NCBI GenBank assembly: GCA_003427395.1
Contig: BFEA01000154.1
Location: 2,008,564-2,036,659 of the forward strand
Reading direction: 5' to 3'
DNA: 28,096 nucleotides
Origin: Chara braunii
Lineage: Eukaryota > Streptophyta > Charophyceae > Charales > Characeae
In this document: one piece after another, positions 9,880 to 17,803 of the stretch
Numbering within the stretch: position 1 is the stretch's first letter
Layout: the number at the start of each line of letters is the position of its first letter
Translations under genes and position numbers: made by a program
Notes under the pieces: model-generated
Database searches by the model: none
What the model was told of the DNA's origin: nothing
Seen by the model: the letters and a program-made list of their open reading frames with translations, nothing else

Positions 9880-10535
9880 TGGTACCGCCAAATTGCAGTT
9901 ATACCCAGCTACCGGCATGTTCAAATTATGGACATACCCGGGTAAATTATGTTCATACCCAATTTTACCTGCCTGGTTCCTGGGCATAAGCATAATTTTG
10001 TGTTCCCCAACCAAGGGCCTGGACTTCCTGCACTGAGACGAGAGAGGGAGTGTAACTGAGAGCTGAGATAAGAGGGAAAGAAAAGGGAAAATTGCATTTG
10101 TACCCCTGTACCCGCTAGACCCAGTCCCATTGCCAAGTTCGCAGCCAAGAGGCTGGTGCTATACCCGGTTGCATTTTGTCGCGTAGCGAGGACGTCTTTT
10201 CCAGGAAATGTCGACGACCGCTTGGACATTGTTTGCATGCCCAGGACCAAGGTGGACGCTGACGACGTCTTTTTCAGGAGATGTCGACGACCGCTTGGAC
10301 ATTGTTTGCGTGCCCAGGACCAAGGTGGACGCTGGTTGGTACCCCGAAATCGCGGTTATAACCGACAACCGGAATGCACAAATGCTGGATATACCCAGGT
10401 AAAATTACAGTCGCACCCAGCCAAACTATTCATGCACTCTAGTTTTTGCTAATACCCAGCAGCCGCTGGGCTACAATGGTCCACTTGGTGGGCATGAGCA
10501 TAATTTCGTGGTCCGAAACCCAGTGCCTGCGGGAC
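9880..10535. repeat. Diverged direct duplication with TACCCAG motifs
   Basis: 9880-10035 and 10333-10535 share an ordered series of blocks: GGTTGGTACC, ATACCCAGcT/ATACCCAGgT, a GGGTAAA-type block, and GGGCAT(A/G)AGCATAATTT followed by (C/G)G(T/G)GTTCC-like sequence. Spacing differs because of indels. The TACCCAG heptamer and variants recur across the region. The function is unknown and it is not obviously coding. Confidence 0.55.
10191..10334. repeat. 73-bp tandem repeat, two copies
   Basis: GACGTCTTTTcCAGGAaATG through GACCAAGGTGGACGCTG (10191-10261) is repeated at 10264-10334 with only a few substitutions and one extra T. The copies are much more similar to each other than the surrounding duplication at 9880-10535, so this duplication is younger. 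A 73-bp period is not a multiple of three, which argues against coding. Confidence 0.85.
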
Positions 10536-10780
10536 TGGGTATACCTACAATTTCGCACGGGGGAAAAGATGGGGGGGTAGTATGCAAAGTTGAGCGGGCT
10601 CTGGGTATAGATGCAATTTCGCGGTGGGACTGGGTATAGCGGTTGGGGTACAGATGCAATGTTCCCCCCCCCCCAAAAGGGAGTGTGGACGCCCTTTTTG
10701 GGGGAGAAACGTTGCATCTGGGTAAAGCGGGTGGGGTATAGATGCAATTTCGCGGTGGGACTGGGTACAGAGCAGGTGGT
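10533..10780. repeat. Minisatellite-like GGTATAGATGCAATTTCGC repeats
   Basis: The motif CTGGGTATAGATGCAATTTC with CGGTGGGACTGGGTA recurs about three times (near 10533, 10597 and 10729), with variants between. It overlaps the hairpin at 10653-10718. Confidence 0.7.
10653..10718. repeat. Long inverted repeat (hairpin)
   Basis: GATGCAATGTT, a C-run and AAAAGGG on the left are mirrored by CCCTTTTT, a G-run and AAACGTTGCATC on the right, around a loop of roughly 10 nt. The stem is about 25 bp with minor mismatches. It is non-coding. It could be a decayed foldback element or a transcript hairpin. Confidence 0.65.
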
Positions 10781-11190
10781 GGTGGGGAAAGACTCCTCGC
10801 CAAGGCTTTTGGTGTGCTGCCCTAGTAGCTCAATATCAATATTGCTTTTCGATTCGTCCGCCGCAGACCTTCCACATGCCCCTGTATGCCTGTTATGGCT
10901 TAGCGGTCGAGAATTCGAGAGGCTATTTATTGATCACCACAGGTGAATGACAGCGCTGGCGGCGCGTACAGGTGCGTGCCTGCAACTCTTCCTTGCTGGA
11001 GGTCGTGAATGAACGGCATTCTCGAAATGCGTCCAGCTTACCGCGCTCACACGGTGCAAGATACGAAGACCTCCAGGATTACATATCGGTTTGCAATTGC
11101 AACATATCTCTCTCGCTCCCCTTGCCTCTCTCTCTCTCTCTCACCGTGCAACATATGTTTCTTTCGTTCTTCTCTCCTCTGCTCTCCTAC
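10781..11190. other. No recognisable gene
   Basis: GC-moderate sequence with short open frames and a (CT)n-like stretch near 11108-11143. No motif is recognised. Confidence 0.4.
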
Positions 11191-11194
11191 GTCC

Positions 11195-11417
11195 AACAAT
11201 GGGTTTGCCGCCGCACTTCCCGTATGTCTCCTTCACTCTGCCCGTTGCGCGCTGGTAGGTCTTGATCTGTGTGCCCCTCCCTTCAGTAGCTTGCATCACC
11301 AATGGGTTTCCCTCCTCACTTCCCGTTCTTTTTCAATATGTGTGTCTCCTTCGCTCTGCCCGTTGCGCGCTGGTAGGTCTTGATCTCTGTGCCCCTCCCT
11401 TCCGTAGCTTGCATCGC
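11195..11417. repeat. Tandem duplication, about 110-118 bp unit
   Basis: CAATGGGTTT, CACTTCCCGT, GTCTCCTTC, CTCTGCCCGTTGCGCGCTGG and TAGGTCTTGATC through GTAGCTTGCATC appear twice, at 11195-11298 and 11299-11417. The second copy carries a small insertion (TTTTTCAATATGTG). The similarity is high and the sequence is probably non-coding. Confidence 0.85.
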
Positions 11418-11474
11418 CCGCCCAGTCTTAGTGGTGTAGAGACACGGGCTATGGTGTCCCATGAAACCCTAAGG

Positions 11475-11701
11475 GCATACTCACACAGCGCTTTTTCCAC
11501 AAAGCTCTGGACGTGATTCCAGTCCGGGGAATTCATCCAGGTCTGGCCGTAATTGTGGCCAGGTGCATTTCGGAAAGTGCTACCGTCTGCCCCCGAACAC
11601 AACGCACCCTTATTTTGGCTATATCTGGCCGGAAATATAGCTTCTATACATTCATTTTTGGGGTGCGTTATGTTCGGGGGAAGACGGTAGTGTGAGTATG
11701 C
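11475..11701. mobile_element. Nested MITE with outer and inner inverted repeats
   Basis: The outer ends are a perfect 12-bp inverted repeat, GCATACTCACAC (11475-11486) and GTGTGAGTATGC (11690-11701). Inside lies a longer inverted pair: CTACCGTCTGCCCCCGAACA with AACGCACCC (11580-11609) against GGGTGCGTTATGTTCGGGGG and AAGACGGTAG (11661-11690). The inner structure belongs to the same family as the hairpins at 14350-14455 and 16606-16720. There is no transposase, so it is non-autonomous. Flanks read AAGG and TATAAGG, so the target duplication is unclear. Confidence 0.75.
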
Positions 11702-11820
11702 TATAAGGATAGCTGCTGTTTTACGTGTTTTGCTTTTTTTGGTTGATCGGACGCGCGTGGCAGCGGAGGAGAGTGGAAGATATACGAAAGAAATGGAGGG
11801 AATTTACGGTAAGTGGTGTG

Positions 11821-12000
11821 GAAGCAGGCGGGTGAAAAAGGAAGCAGGCGGGTAAAAAATGAAGCAGGCGGGTAAAAAAGGAAGCAGGCGGGTAAAAAAA
11901 AAGGAAGCAGGCGGGTAAAAAAAAGGAAGCAGGCGGGTAAAAAAAAAGGAAGCAGGCGGGTAAAAAAGGAAGCGGGCGGGTAAAAAAGGAAGCAGGCGGG
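11821..12000. repeat. Nine-copy minisatellite GAAGCAGGCGGGTAAAAAAG
   Basis: Nine head-to-tail copies start at about 11821, 11841, 11861, 11881, 11904, 11926, 11949, 11969 and 11989. The GC-rich core GAAGCAGGCGGGT is almost invariant. Nearly all variation is in the length of the A-tract (6-9 A), giving periods of 20-23 bp. Mixed periods break any reading frame, so it is not a coding repeat. Confidence 0.95.
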
Positions 12001-12540
12001 GACGTAGGAGCCGAGTGTGATTTTTCAACATTTCAGCCCCCCTCTATCTTCGCACGCGCAAATTTATAGCTAATGGTCGTCGCTTTCCTGCCGGTGTTTT
12101 TTTTTTAGGGCTTCGAGCAACATGCCAGATTCTCTTCAGCGCAGCGTGCTCAATGTTTCTTCTGCCTTTCTACAAGGTAACACTGTATATAACGTGCGTG
12201 TTTTTGGTTTAGGCAAAAGAACGCAAAGGGAATTTACTTAGTTGTACATGTACATGTATGTTCGATTGTACGCGCTGGCCGACTTACAGTACTTGTGCAT
12301 GTATGTTCGATTCTACGCTTGGGCCCACGAGACGGAGCGAAGAGAGAGTTCGGGGAACACCGAGGTCAGGTGTTGACGAGGTAGCTTAGTTGTGAATGTC
12401 AGTGAACCATTGTATTCGTGGGCCTTTATATGTTCTGTTAGGTGGGTACCGAAGCTGGTGTAAAGAGGGGAAGAAGGGAGGGAAGGAGGAGAGGGGTGGT
12501 TGAGGAGGCAGGGGAGAGGTCAACAGAAGGAGAAATGTCC
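12001..12540. other. Unassigned, with a 45-bp-period short repeat
   Basis: CATGTATGTTCGATT followed by (G/C)TACGC occurs twice, near 12254 and 12299, about 45 bp apart. A purine-rich stretch lies at 12464-12535. I see no gene. Confidence 0.5.
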
Positions 12541-12548
12541 TTTTACTT

Positions 12549-13163
12549 TTGTAAAACTGCTGCAGATGATGATGACGTTTATTGCCGACAGACCTTCTGA
12601 TGGGGCAATTCACGTATTAGCTTCTGATGCGCATTTTCCATCCACNNNNNNNNNNNNNNNNNNNNNNNNNNNNNNNNNNNNNNNNNNNNNNNNNNNNNNN
12701 NNNNNNNNNNNNNNNNNNNNNNNNNNNNNNNNNNNNNNNNNNNNNNNNNNNNNNNNNNNNNNNNNNNNNNNNNNNNNNNNNNNNNNNNNNNNNNNNNNNN
12801 NNNNNNNNNNNNNNNNNNNNNNNNNNNNNNNNNNNNNNNNNNNNNNNNNNNNNNNNNNNNNNNNNNNNNNNNNNNNNNNNNNNNNNNNNNNNNNNNNNNN
12901 NNNNNNNNNNNNNNNNNNNNNNNNNNNNNNNNNNNNNNNNNNNNNNNNNNNNNNNNNNNNNNNNNNNNNNNNNNNNNNNNNNNNNNNNNNNNNNNNNNNN
13001 NNNNNNNNNNNNNNNNNNNNNNNNNNNNNNNNNNNNNNNNNNNNNNNNNNNNNNNNNNNNNNNNNNNNNNNNNNNNNNNNNNNNNNNNNNNNNNNNNNNN
13101 NNNNNNNNNNNNNNNNNNNNNNNNNNNNNNNNNNNNNNNNNNNNNNNNNNNNNNNNNNNNNNN

Positions 13164-13227
<64 letters not shown>

Positions 13228-13437
13228 GAGTGAATCACAAGGCATTCTACTTGTTTGAATGGGACAACGTCGCATGTGATGATGCCAATTAGTGCCGACA
13301 GACCGAGTGTCGGATGGGGCAATTCACGTATTAGCTTCTGATGCAATTGTTCCATGCACAGTCACATATGCGTGACCGCTCAAGTTGTGCCACAGATCCA
13401 TGCAGTCACGTATGCGTGACTGCTCAAGTTGTGTCAC

Positions 13438-13511
<74 letters not shown>

Positions 13512-13661
13512 TCGCTCAGTTTGATTGGAACAATGCTGCAGATGATGATGGCATTTATTGCCGACAGACCTAGTGTCTGATGGGGCAAATCACGTATTAG
13601 CTTCTGATGCAATTGTTCAATGCACATTCACATATGTATGAGCGGTCAAACTGTGCCACAG

Positions 13662-13735
<74 letters not shown>
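12549..13735. repeat. (GA)n array with conserved about 150-bp linker, interrupted by gap
   Basis: Three pure (GA)n tracts (13164-13224, 13441-13509, 13665-13731) alternate with a conserved linker. The linker contains GCAGATGATGATG, TTATTGCCGACAGACC, GTCTGATGGGGCAA, TCACGTATTAGCTTCTGATG, a CATATG(C/T)(G/A)TGA block and CAAG/CAAA-CTGTGCCACAGA. Linker copies start near 12549, 13240 and 13509. The 13240 copy has a further internal duplication of the CATATGCGTGAC block. The first copy runs into the assembly gap, so the array is probably longer than shown. Confidence 0.9.
12646..13163. other. Assembly gap (518 N)
   Basis: A run of undetermined bases, bounded by a linker unit on the left and a (GA)n tract on the right, so the missing sequence is very probably more of the same repeat array. 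Confidence 1.
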
Positions 13736-13736
<1 letters not shown>

Positions 13737-14349
13737 TGGGGCTGGATTGCTAGTCATTGTAGTGTTTTCGTTTTTCTGTTTGCTTTCGTATTTTTGTTCA
13801 ATCCAGTTAAGTGTGAATGGAACTTGATGTTGTTGTCTGTTTACACTTGAATTCAAATCGTCATTCACAAATGTGAGAGGTAAACAACATCATTCAGAGA
13901 AAGTAGCAGTGGAGAATAGAGTCGACACGGACTGGAGAAAGGGTAGAAGGGAAGTGACATTGACCGAGGATCAGGGGAAGATAGTAAGAAGTCATGATCC
14001 CCAACGAGACTGTTCAGAAAAAAAAAAAGTAAAAGCTTGAAGGCGAGTAGGAATCGCACGGCACGACTGGTGGGTGTATGGACCCGACGGGTTTCGGCTG
14101 GCCGCCCACCAGCAAAGTCCTCAGGGGTCTTTGTCGGTGACATTTCACGTTTGCCCCCGAAGTTATATTTCGATTTTCAATTTTGGCTCGTCTTTTCGAG
14201 TGTCTCCAACCAGTCTGGTTGGATGCGCCTTTCTGCATGGGGATCCTCTACGATGACATGTGGCTCAACCCCCCTAGCAGGCCGCTGCTTTCTTGAAGGG
14301 GTTTTGAAATATGAAAAATGACTCCCACCATGCATATCGGACCAGATTG
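13736..14349. other. No recognisable gene
   Basis: Short overlapping open frames on both strands without motifs. No internal repeat is evident apart from a poly-A tract near 14018. Confidence 0.4.
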
Positions 14350-14455
14350 CTATCTTCTTCCCCTGAATACAACGGACGGTCATTATACCTGCATTTGGGG
14401 TATCTTTCAAGTACTGGTGCAATGACCGTACGTTGTATTCGGGGGAAGAAGGCAG
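14350..14455. mobile_element. Hairpin MITE, CTTCCCCCGAATA family
   Basis: CTTCTTCCCCTGAATACAAC plus GGACGGTCATTAT on the left mirrors AATGACCGTACG and TTGTATTCGGGGGAAGAAG on the right. The arms are about 35 bp around a loop of roughly 30 bp. It shares its terminal sequence with the elements at 11580-11690 and 16606-16720, including an interior CATTATA(C/G)CTG(C/T)ATTTG shared with the latter. It is non-coding. Confidence 0.8.
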
Positions 14456-14652
14456 GGCCAGCGCCTCTCCCTGGTCTGGTGTGTAGTACCGAAGTGGTAT
14501 GGCATTCCTTTTTCTCTTTTTCGTTCGTCTGTGTCTCTCCTGTTTTGGGTTTTTGCCCCTCCTTCAGTTCGTCTGGATTACCAAATTGGACTAGGTGCTT
14601 GCCGGTGCTAAGCGACCGGATTGGAACCCCCCCCCACTGTAAGGACAGGGCC

Positions 14653-14669
14653 CTGTGTGTGTGTGTGTG
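14653..14669. repeat. (GT)n microsatellite
   Basis: A short pure GT run, about eight units. Confidence 0.8.
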
Positions 14670-14775
14670 GTAGGAAGAGAACTATCGAAGTTCATATAAG
14701 AAGGCAGTTATCAGTGGTTGATAATTACAGTTTAAGTTCTCAATCGATGAGATGGCTATGGCTTGTTTAGCTCAA

Positions 14776-14849
14776 AGCGGAGTAGAGCAGCTTGGTAGCT
14801 CGCAAGGCTCATAACCTTGAGGTCATAGGTTCAAATCCTATCTCCGCCA
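14776..14849 (+). tRNA. trnfM: Organellar-type initiator tRNA-Met (CAT)
   Basis: A complete 74-nt cloverleaf can be drawn. The acceptor stem pairs 14777-14782 with 14842-14847, and the top pair A1-C72 (14776/14848) is mismatched, a hallmark of bacterial and organellar initiator tRNAs. The D arm holds GAGCAG, TTGGTAG and CTC. The anticodon stem is CAAGG/CCTTG with loop CTCATAA, giving anticodon CAT at 14810-14812. The T arm is ATAGG, TTCAAAT, CCTAT. The discriminator A is 14849 and no CCA is encoded. It is unlike the nuclear plant initiator and closely resembles plastid or early-plant mitochondrial trnfM. Embedded among nuclear repeats, it is most simply an organelle-to-nucleus insertion, although a misassembled organelle read is possible. 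The fold is intact, but nuclear expression cannot be judged. Confidence 0.9.
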
Positions 14850-15042
14850 ATAGCATACGTTCAATGTTTCACTATTTGATATTTAAAAAATATCAGTCTC
14901 TCAAATCTAGCACAAAGAATCTTAACTGAAGTAGAATGATTCAGTCAAATTTTTTCTTTTAACTTTTTTTTTTGTGGTTGTTTATCTCTCTTGCCAGTGA
15001 AGAGTGCGCTCTGCAAGCACCTTGGACAGTCGATCATTCAGC
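14850..15042. other. Flank of the tRNA, unassigned
   Basis: AT-rich sequence after the tRNA with a T-run near 14963. It may be co-inserted organelle DNA, but it holds no second recognisable organelle gene. Confidence 0.3.
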
Positions 15043-15083
15043 TTTTCAATCTATTGGTGGGGAGCTGCAGCCGCTGGAAACAT
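15043..15083 (-). repeat. R1 repeat fragment
   Basis: TCTATTGGTGGGGAGC followed by a GCCGCTGGAAAC block matches the R1 core found at 20946-21111, 25373-25590 and 26718-26775. It then diverges (ATGCAGG instead of CGGGTCCAGC). A short truncated copy. Confidence 0.65.
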
Positions 15084-15189
15084 GCAGGACTGAGTACATC
15101 GGATGAGATCATGAAAGAAAGATAAAAGTTCTCAGTACATGAGATTTCTGAAGTCTTGCAGAGCTACACTGAGTCTGTACTTTATCACA

Positions 15190-15285
15190 TGCAGGACATC
15201 CTCCGTGTTTGCACGGATTCGAGCCGGCGGCCTCAACCTCAAGAGCAGAGTATCTTAACTACTACAGCCATGATGGCACGGTGTT
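15190..15285 (-). repeat. tRNA-like (SINE-type) Pol III promoter motif
   Basis: On the minus strand, an A-box-like TAGTAGTTAAG (about 15252-15262) precedes a good B-box GGCTCGAATCC (15215-15225) by a spacing typical of tRNA-derived elements. The T stem pairs only partly and no acceptor stem closes, so it is not a working tRNA. It is probably the head of a tRNA-derived SINE or a decayed tRNA. Confidence 0.45.
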
Positions 15286-15569
15286 TTTGCTTTGTCAGCT
15301 GTGGCAGACAAGCATGTTGACATTCCTTGTTCTCGGGTTCGTTTCCTGTGTCTGGTTTTGATCCAAATTCCTCTGTGGTCCCGGGAGATGGGCGCTCGTG
15401 GGTGGGGGAGCGTTGCGGTACCCGCCTCCTGACCGTGTGAGTTCGCGGAGGCATGCCCGTTGTAATTGCCGCCGCCTCAACCAGTTGGGCCATGGGGGTT
15501 TCGCCGCAGTTCGGGGGGGCCGGCAATTGTGGGGATGAAGTTCCAGGCCCAAGTAGACCCACTTTGGTT

Positions 15570-15728
15570 GGTATCGGGCCTCCTGGAGTGGTCTGGGGCT
15601 GGGTGTCTCTCTCCACTATTGGGATCCCAATCTCCATCCCTATGGTCCCGCTTATCGGGCCTCCTGGAGTAGTCGGGTGCTGGGGTGTCTCCACTATTGG
15701 GATCCCAATCTCCATCCCTATGGTCCCT
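15570..15728. repeat. Tandem duplication, about 80-bp unit, two copies
   Basis: TATCGGGCCTCCTGGAGT, GGTGTCT-CTCC, ACTATTGGGATCCCAATC and TCCATCCCTATGGTCCC occur at about 15572-15653 and 15654-15727 with small length differences. TTGGGATCCCAA is itself a perfect palindrome. The duplication explains the repeated peptide seen in the minus-strand open frame at 15239-15715, so I do not call that frame a gene. Confidence 0.85.
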
Positions 15729-15729
15729 G

Positions 15730-16137
15730 AAGTGATGGGGTGCCCACGGCAATCGTGTTTGAGGCCTTCTTACTGTATGGGGGATCCGTGGGAGGGGCGC
15801 CAAGAGTATCTCTTCGCCATCTGCGTTGGCACATCTTGGTACGTGATAGTGGATTCTGTTTGCCGGTGGCTGCGATGTGTACGAGGAAACCTAGTCATCG
15901 TCTTGTTCTCCCTGCGCCGTATGCGTGATTCGTGCTCCAGAGAAGCTGGGGGTGTATTTGAGTGGAGCATGTGTGGTTCTCTCTCGTCTGTTCTATTCTT
16001 TTTTCTTCTTTTTTCTTTTTTCTTCTTTTTCGTCTTTCTGCTGCCTCTCCCGAGTACCTCCCTTCTTCTTGATGCGTCGTCCTTCACGAATCTCCGCCTC
16101 CCTCCCGTCTCTCCTCCACTTTGAGCCGCTCTCAAGA
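15730..16137. other. No recognisable gene
   Basis: Open frames exist on both strands, including one on the plus strand to 16124, but the C-terminal part is an encoded polypyrimidine tract (15990-16035) and no domain is recognisable. Confidence 0.4.
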
Positions 16138-16188
16138 CGTCTCACTGCATTTGTCCCAAAAAAAAAAAAAAAAAAGGCGTCTCACTGC
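16138..16188 (+). mobile_element. Ultrashort poly(A) insertion with target duplication
   Basis: CGTCTCACTGC (16138-16148) is exactly repeated at 16178-16188. Between the copies lie only nine unique bases (ATTTGTCCC, 16149-16157), a run of 18 A (16158-16175) and GG. This is the structure of a severely 5'-truncated, target-primed retrotransposition event in which almost only the poly(A) tail was copied. Confidence 0.75.
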
Positions 16189-16268
16189 TTTCTTCCTGTT
16201 GGAGAATCGTAATTGCGGCAAAAAAACAGCCAAACCCTTCCACCGCACAGTGATCATTAAACGTGAGC

Positions 16269-16440
16269 TTAAACCACCAGTACTTGGCCCAGATATCGCC
16301 CGCAGGAAGAAATTATAAATAGAGTAAATAGAGTAGAAACGTTTCTAGTCGGATGAATTTGGGCGGTCCTGTAGTGGCCGTACGTTTGCTAAAATCGTGG
16401 CTTGTATACCGGCACGACTTTAGGAAGTACTGGTGGTTAA
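16269..16440. mobile_element. MITE, TTAA-type family
   Basis: It starts TTAAACCACCAGTACTT (16269-16285) and ends AAGTACTGGTGGTTAA (16425-16440), inverted repeats of about 16 bp framed by TTAA at both ends. The interior is non-coding and unlike the larger relative at 16953-17162. TTAA target duplications are characteristic of piggyBac-superfamily elements, so a piggyBac-like MITE is possible, but no transposase is present to confirm it. Confidence 0.7.
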
Positions 16441-16492
16441 AAACCGTGTCTAATGGAAACTCAGCAGCATACAACTTGCATAAAGATTCCAC

Positions 16493-16510
16493 TTTTTTTT
16501 TTTTTTTTTT
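16493..16510. repeat. Poly-T tract
   Basis: A run of 18 T. The flanks share only ATAAAG (about 16481 and 16511), too short to claim a target duplication with confidence. Confidence 0.6.
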
Positions 16511-16605
16511 ATAAAGCTCAATCATTTCATTATCAAATCAAAGAAACGAGGGCCCGGGGGACCTCACAAAATGATTAAACCCGGAGTTATCCTCCTGGCA
16601 GCATT

Positions 16606-16720
16606 ACAGTCTTCACCCGAATAGAACGCCCGGTCATTATAGCTGTATTTGTTTTGGCACAACTTTCAGCCCAGATACGGCGATAATTACCGGGCGTTCT
16701 ATTCGGGTGAAAACGGTAGT
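16606..16720. mobile_element. Hairpin MITE, CTTCCCCCGAATA family
   Basis: AGTCTTCACCCGAATAGAAC with GCCCGGTCATTA mirrors TAATTACCGGGCG with TTCTATTCGGGTGAAAAC on the other side. The arms are about 33 bp around a loop of about 50 bp. It is the third family member here (see 11580-11690 and 14350-14455), with variation in the GAATAC/GAATAG segment on both arms that keeps pairing. It is non-coding. Confidence 0.8.
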
Positions 16721-16856
16721 CAGTTTTGCTTTGATTGTCTCTGGAGGGAGGGGACCACTCATTCACAATAAACCCTGATGAACTTACTCTCTCTCCCTCC
16801 GAACAAAAATCTTATTTTATGCTCTTGACTTAAACACTCCGACCTTTCTGTATAGG

Positions 16857-17280
16857 TATTCTATATTCCCTCTACTGCTAGCTACGCCCCTACTCCTATA
16901 CTTCTACTCTAATCTTATCACTGATACACAGACCCCTCCTCTAGGCCCTATCTTAAACCACTAGTACTTGGGCCAGCTATAGGCCGCGGCGCTTCCCCGT
17001 TAACGCGCCGCGCCTGTCGGGCTTCGGGGTACCGGACCACAATGGCTGGAAGCGCCAGCCAAAAAGAAGTTGAAACGGCGCCCCGGCGGTTTGGCGAAAC
17101 TTGGCGCGCAGGGGGTCGGCCGGCTCGGCATCAAATAGCTGGGCCAAGTACTGGTGGTTTAACAGCTCAATCTTACTTACTGTAAAACTATTCTATATTC
17201 CCTCCGCCTGCTAGCTACACCTACCAAACCCTGTACTCTTGATCTATCTTTACGCTAATACACAGGCCTAGACCGGGCCT
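16857..17280. repeat. Direct repeats flanking the 16953-17162 MITE
   Basis: ATTCTATATTCCCTC, TGCTAGCTAC, CTGTACTC/CTTCTACTCT-like and TACACAG blocks occur in order at 16857-16945 and again at 17187-17275. The MITE lies between them. Like the arrangement at 3032-3278, this is a duplicated host segment around a TTAA-family element. Confidence 0.7.
16953..17162. mobile_element. MITE with 28-bp inverted repeats and TTAA ends
   Basis: Left end TTAAACCACTAGTACTTGGG then CCAGCTAT (16953-16980). Right end ATAGCTGGGCCAAGTACTGG then TGGTTTAA (17135-17162). The arms agree at 26 of 28 positions. The interior is GC-rich (GGCCGCGGCGCTTCCCCG, then CGCCCCGGCGG) in a GC-moderate region. There is no transposase frame. 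The TTAA at both ends suggests a piggyBac-type target duplication with termini ACCAC(C/T)AGTAC. Confidence 0.85.
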
Positions 17281-17283
17281 CAG

Positions 17284-17381
17284 ACCCACCTCCTCCCCTT
17301 AATGACCTTAGGTGGCCGGTTGGAACCAGTGTTCTCAGTCACCTTTGGCACTCTCCACCCACCTCCTCCCCTTAATGACCT
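17284..17381. repeat. 24-bp direct repeat pair
   Basis: CCCACCTCCTCCCCTTAATG and the following ACCT appear at about 17284-17307 and again at 17357-17380, 73 bp apart, with no mismatch. Confidence 0.85.
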
Positions 17382-17506
17382 CCTGCGGTCTGGACCGAAC
17401 CGAGGTGCCCTGGTTCTCCCGAAAATAAAGGTCCACCAGGCCACAAAGCCGCACAAACCACAGGGGAAAAAGAACTTGGAAACGCACCTCTACTTGTTAC
17501 TCTAAT

Positions 17507-17803
17507 TCAGCCACACCTGGTAGCTAACACTAACCTCCCTTCTTCTGAAATGGAATGCAAACTGCTGTCCTCTGCATCAAGTTTCTTCGAAGCAACTTCT
17601 TCTCCCTTGCGGTGAGCTTCCTCCTTTTCCTTCCTTCCTTCTCCAGTCCCCGCAGATTTCCTCTCTGATCTGTGAAGCTCTTTCAGCAGATTTTCTGCAT
17701 GATGTTCTGGCGGGCCCTTCCCATCGAAGCGCCATTCATGACGAAATCTTTCCAGATCATCCACATCATGGAGGTTCTGCCCACTTGTGTGGCATATCCC
17801 CAT
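17507..17803 (-). CDS. Unrecognised charged ORF, possible exon or relic
   Basis: A 98-codon open frame. Residues 10-70 are strongly charged (LERFRHEWRF, then LLKELHRSERKSAG and KEKEEAHRKGEE), unlike random translation of this region, and could form a helix. No family is recognised, no conserved domain is visible, and the start and end may be splice junctions instead of the Met and stop. It could equally be a fragment of a retroelement gag-like protein. Confidence 0.3.
   Translation of the reverse strand: MGICHTSGQNLHDVDDLERFRHEWRFDGKGPPEHHAENLLKELHRSERKSAGTGEGRKEKEEAHRKGEEVASKKLDAEDSSLHSISEEGRLVLATRCG

Noticed and set aside
11804-12031. Minus-strand ORF with repeated Pro-Ala-Ser-Phe peptide
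   Set aside because: It is a translation of the minisatellite, whose variable period does not preserve a frame.
12500-13355. Long ORFs across the N run and (GA)n tracts (poly Glu-Arg or Ser-Leu)
   Set aside because: These are artefacts of undetermined bases and dinucleotide repeats.
15239-15715. 158-codon minus-strand ORF as a gene
   Set aside because: It covers a tandem duplication and a tRNA-like motif, and its repeated peptide is explained by the DNA duplication.
16481-16516. ATAAAG repeats around the poly-T tract as a target duplication
   Set aside because: Six AT-rich bases are too few to distinguish from chance.
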